Shown in pieces: positions 53,233 to 56,105 of a DNA stretch of 56,105 bases (position 1 is the first letter of the stretch; every line of letters starts with the position of its first letter). The stretch comes from a virus: positions 1-56,105 of the IMG/VR virus record IMGVR_UViG_3300005613_002598. The stretch is one strand, 5' to 3'. The notes below the pieces were generated by a model, which did not search any database, was not told the origin of the DNA, and saw only the letters and a program-made list of their open reading frames with translations. Position numbers and translations under genes: made by a program.

Positions 53233-54020
53233 TTGCAGAAATAGGATGGAATCATTGTGGTGATATGGAACTTGCCAAAGAGATGATTTTAGCAGCAAAA
53301 GAAAGTGGGGCAACTTACGCAAAGTTTCAAAGTTGGTCGGTTAGTAGACTCAAACCAGGTGCTTGGGATACTGATGGTCGTAGAGAGATTTATGAGAAAG
53401 CAGAACTTACAAGAGAAAGACATATTGAATTAATCAACTATTGTAATGAAGTTGGTATCAAATTTATGTCAAGTGTATTCAGTATAAAAGATGCAGAACT
53501 TCTTGTTGAGTTGGGTATTGAAGATGTAAAGATTCCAAGCTTCGAATCTCGTAATCACAAATTAATTAAGTATTGTGATGAGAATTTTAAAACTGTATTT
53601 ATGTCAACGGGAACATCTACCTTATCTGAAATTGAAGATAGTGTAAAGTATATCAGATATTGTGATTTTTACTTGTTACATTGTGTATCAACATATCCAT
53701 GCAACCCATCTATGGCAAATCTTCCTCGAATGGGAATGTTGCAAAAATTGGGATTCCCCATTGGATATTCAGACCACATTCAAGGAGTTGAATCCGCTAA
53801 AGTAGCAATTGGTAAGGGTGCGGTTGTAATTGAAAAACATTTTACAACTGATAATGAGTTACCAGGCCGTGATAATAAGTTCGCAGTATTACCATATGAA
53901 ATGAAAAATTTAACTGATTATATAAAAATGATTGATGATATGATGATTTCACATGGTAGTAATTTTCAACAATCTGAGATGGATTCAAGAAATAATTATA
54001 CAGGGAGGTTTGATGGATAA
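53220..54020 (+). CDS. neuB: N-acetylneuraminate/nonulosonate synthase (NeuB-like), lacking SAF domain
   Basis: The 266-residue protein is the TIM-barrel of NeuB: AEIGWNHCGDMELAKEMI, AKFQSWS, KIPSFESRNHKLI, STGTSTLSEIE, HCVSTYPCNP, GYSDHIQG and VIEKHFTTD. It condenses phosphoenolpyruvate with a hexosamine to form a nine-carbon acid. NeuB enzymes normally carry a C-terminal antifreeze-like (SAF) domain and are about 340-350 residues; that domain is absent here. Confidence 0.9.
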   Translation: MVKVIAEIGWNHCGDMELAKEMILAAKESGATYAKFQSWSVSRLKPGAWDTDGRREIYEKAELTRERHIELINYCNEVGIKFMSSVFSIKDAELLVELGIEDVKIPSFESRNHKLIKYCDENFKTVFMSTGTSTLSEIEDSVKYIRYCDFYLLHCVSTYPCNPSMANLPRMGMLQKLGFPIGYSDHIQGVESAKVAIGKGAVVIEKHFTTDNELPGRDNKFAVLPYEMKNLTDYIKMIDDMMISHGSNFQQSEMDSRNNYTGRFDG

Positions 54021-54654
54021 TGTAAGTGTAATCATACGGAATCATAATGAAAAAGAATACATTGGATTTGCTATTCAATCTGTATTAGATTATATACCAA
54101 ATTCAGAAATATTAATAATTGATGATAATTCGACAGATGATTCATTGGAAGTTGTAAGGTTATTCAACAATATTGGTAATATTAAAATACATAAGATTGA
54201 TGATTATACACCTGGAAAAGCAATAAACTACGGAGTTAATCTATCGAAAAACAATATTATATTGGTACTTTCAGCACATTCACAAATAGTTAAAATGGAT
54301 ATGGATTATGTAGTATCTAAACTAAACGAATACTCCGCAGTTTTCGGTAATCAAACACCAATATATAGAGGTAAGAAAATTACAAAACGATATATTTGGT
54401 CTCATTTTAAAAATAAAAATATTGTGAATATGTATTCTGATAGTGAGCAACGACCATTTTTACATAATGCATTTTGTTTTTATAATAAAGTAGATTTAGT
54501 AGAATTACCATTCGATGAAACATTACCGGGAAAAGAAGATAGATATTGGGCAATTGATATTTTAAAAGAAGGTAAATCATATTTATATACACCCAAGATT
54601 GAGGTAAATCATTACTATACTGGTAATGGGGCAACTTGGAAAGGATTAGGATAA
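54013..54654 (+). CDS. GT2-type glycosyltransferase
   Basis: A 213-residue GT-A enzyme: VSVIIRNHNEKEYIGFAIQS, ILIIDDNSTDDSLEVV and LPGKEDRYWAIDILKEG (general-base ED motif). The ATG at 54013 follows a strong GGGAGG ribosome-binding site, rare in this genome, and gives the standard N-terminus. The start overlaps the NeuB stop by 8 bases. Confidence 0.85.
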   Translation: MDNVSVIIRNHNEKEYIGFAIQSVLDYIPNSEILIIDDNSTDDSLEVVRLFNNIGNIKIHKIDDYTPGKAINYGVNLSKNNIILVLSAHSQIVKMDMDYVVSKLNEYSAVFGNQTPIYRGKKITKRYIWSHFKNKNIVNMYSDSEQRPFLHNAFCFYNKVDLVELPFDETLPGKEDRYWAIDILKEGKSYLYTPKIEVNHYYTGNGATWKGLG

Positions 54655-55493
54655 TGAAAGTATTAGTTACAGGTGGTGCAGGGTTTGTAGGAACAAACCT
54701 CATCAAACGATTATTAGAAGAAGGTCATATTGTTTACTCTTTAGATAACTATTCAACCGGTAAACGAGAAAACCATATAGAAGGGTGTACTTATTATACG
54801 AATGATATACAAAACATATTAACGTATGATGATAGATTTATGACCGTGGATGTCGTATATCACATGGCAGCTATTGCAAGAATTGGACCTTCATTTGAAA
54901 GACCTGAAGATTACATTGATACCAACTTCAATGGAACATATGAGGTAATCAAATATTGTATTAAGAATGACATTCCATTAATTTACGCAGGTTCTTCATC
55001 CAAACACAATGGAAGATTTAAAAACCCATACACATTTTCAAAAGATTTAGGAGAGGATATTATTAAGTTATACCAAACTCATTTTGGATTGAAATCATCT
55101 ATCACCCGATTCTACAATGTGTATGGTCCTAATCAACTTCTTGATGGTGGATACACCACGCTGATTGGTCGTTGGATTAACAATATCCAAAATGGAATTC
55201 AATGCGAAATCTATGGTGATGGTGAACAACGAAGGGATTTTACCCATGTTGATGATATTGTAGATGCTTTGGTTTTGATTATGGAAACACAAGCGTATGG
55301 TTATGAGTTTGAATTGGGTAGGGGTAGAAATCATTCAGTAAATGAAGTTGCAAGAATGTTTGGAATTGAACCAATTTACAAAGATGGTAAGTTAGGGGAA
55401 GCAAGACACACCTTAAACACAGATGATACTGCTAATAAAATTTTGGGTTGGAATCCAACTCATGAACTTGAAAATTATATTAAGAAACTATGA
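54654..55493 (+). CDS. Extended SDR nucleotide-sugar epimerase/dehydratase
   Basis: The 279-residue protein has the NAD loop VLVTGGAGFVGTNLI, MAAIARIGPSFERPEDYIDTN, the YxxxK pair in NPYTFSKDLGE, FYNVYGPNQLLDGG and QRRDFTHVDDIVDA. These define extended SDRs that make or interconvert NDP-sugars (4-epimerases, 4,6-dehydratases). The ATG at 54654 overlaps the previous TAA. The precise sugar cannot be read from the sequence. Confidence 0.88.
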   Translation: MKVLVTGGAGFVGTNLIKRLLEEGHIVYSLDNYSTGKRENHIEGCTYYTNDIQNILTYDDRFMTVDVVYHMAAIARIGPSFERPEDYIDTNFNGTYEVIKYCIKNDIPLIYAGSSSKHNGRFKNPYTFSKDLGEDIIKLYQTHFGLKSSITRFYNVYGPNQLLDGGYTTLIGRWINNIQNGIQCEIYGDGEQRRDFTHVDDIVDALVLIMETQAYGYEFELGRGRNHSVNEVARMFGIEPIYKDGKLGEARHTLNTDDTANKILGWNPTHELENYIKKL

Positions 55494-56105
55494 AGTATTT
55501 TGTATGGCATGGTAGGGGTTCAAAGTGTGTAGAGCACTATAAATCCTTATCTAATAAAAGTTACAATAACACAAAATGTATTGTTGTTAGTGCAAAAAAT
55601 AAAGGAGAATTATCACCAAAAGATAAAACTTTTAATGATAAAACTTGGTTAGAAAATTATTGCGATTTATTAGGTATAAATCATATATCCTTGATAATGG
55701 ATACCGATTATCATAACACAGCGTATGTATCTAAAATAAAATATTTTTACGAATATCTTTTAAATTGCCAATATGAATATGCACTGGTTTCAGATTCAAC
55801 CGACTGTGTTATAGTTAAAAATCCAGATGATGCTATATCATTATTAGATAAATATGAATGTGATATATTATACGGAACTAGCAGATTTCACGATTGGGTT
55901 GATTTTACTATGCCCGAACGAGCTAACTTTTGTGTAAAATTATATAAAAATGTTTCAGTAAATACTGGCGTTTGTTTGGCTAGAGTAGATACACTTTTAA
56001 AATTATATGAACGGGTTTTAGAATATGCGGATGACACTATAAGTGCGTCTGACTATCATAAAATTTATAGAAGCAATAATGGTTACAGAAATTGGTCTAA
56101 AGAGC
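55490..56105 (+). CDS. Glycosyltransferase-like protein, cut by window edge
   Basis: An open frame begins at ATG 55490 (overlapping the SDR stop, ATGA) and runs off the right edge with at least 205 residues. ALVSDSTDCVIVKNPDDAIS has a DSTD (DxD-like) motif, followed by CDILYGTSRF and VNTGVCLARVDTLLKLYERV, the pattern of PLOD/galactosyltransferase-type GT-A domains. It continues the sugar block. Confidence 0.65.
   Translation, partial: MKYFVWHGRGSKCVEHYKSLSNKSYNNTKCIVVSAKNKGELSPKDKTFNDKTWLENYCDLLGINHISLIMDTDYHNTAYVSKIKYFYEYLLNCQYEYALVSDSTDCVIVKNPDDAISLLDKYECDILYGTSRFHDWVDFTMPERANFCVKLYKNVSVNTGVCLARVDTLLKLYERVLEYADDTISASDYHKIYRSNNGYRNWSKE

Overview
This window is a block of a large T4-like (Straboviridae-type or distant relative) myovirus genome. 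The evidence is a contractile-tail module (sheath, tube, gp26/gp51-like chaperones, tape measure, baseplate) joined to a T4-type replisome: gp32-like SSB, UvsX recombinase, RNase H/FEN nuclease, gp41 helicase, gp43 family B polymerase, gp45 clamp, gp44/gp62 clamp loader. Every convincing gene is on the + strand. Genes are tightly packed, often with ATGA or TAATG overlaps, and the base composition is AT-rich. No interval over 300 bases lacks a gene. I saw no tRNA, rRNA, CRISPR array or insertion sequence. The host is probably a member of the Bacteroidota. This is an inference from A-rich leaders with few Shine-Dalgarno sequences, promoters resembling TTTG-N19/20-TAnnTTTG, and a DUF5522-like mini-protein.

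Layout. 1-3123: ends of fibre/virion genes, including a virion-type protein that carries an alpha/beta-hydrolase (esterase) domain. 3188-16361: tail sheath, a homing endonuclease, tail tube, a gp26/gp51-like pair that appears to be joined by a ribosomal frameshift, tape measure, then baseplate proteins including a lambda-R-like lysozyme. 16361-19767: a compact family A polymerase-like protein and two proteins of unknown function. 19831-27652: UvdE, SSB, UvsX, FEN nuclease, a DnaB/gp41 helicase split by a trans-splicing intein, and a B12-type ribonucleotide reductase. 27665-31513: a probable DNA-modification group (two Mom-like proteins, a ParB-like protein, a glycosyltransferase). 31513-39167: family B polymerase, clamp, a DruA-like protein, dUTPase, and a clamp-loader gene fractured by a split intein with a homing endonuclease between its halves, then gp62. 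39190-43379: GroES, GroEL, a zinc ribbon, a DUF1599-like protein, a RecB/Cas4-type nuclease and a SLOG-like protein. 43402-56105: about 15 sugar genes, mostly glycosyltransferases, with a nonulosonic (sialic-type) acid synthase, a CMP-sugar cytidylyltransferase and a GT29 sialyltransferase-like protein.

How the parts work together. The replisome appears to need two protein trans-splicing events, one to make the helicase and one to make the clamp loader. The tail module is served by a repeated motif TTGATATTTATA just upstream of several structural genes (candidate late promoter). Some replication genes carry host-like promoters. The right-hand sugar block could build and attach an acidic nine-carbon sugar to a host or virion glycan. 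The most notable systems are the fractured clamp-loader gene, the sialic-type cassette, the candidate Mom/ParB/glycosyltransferase modification locus, the gp26/gp51 frameshift and the mini family A polymerase.
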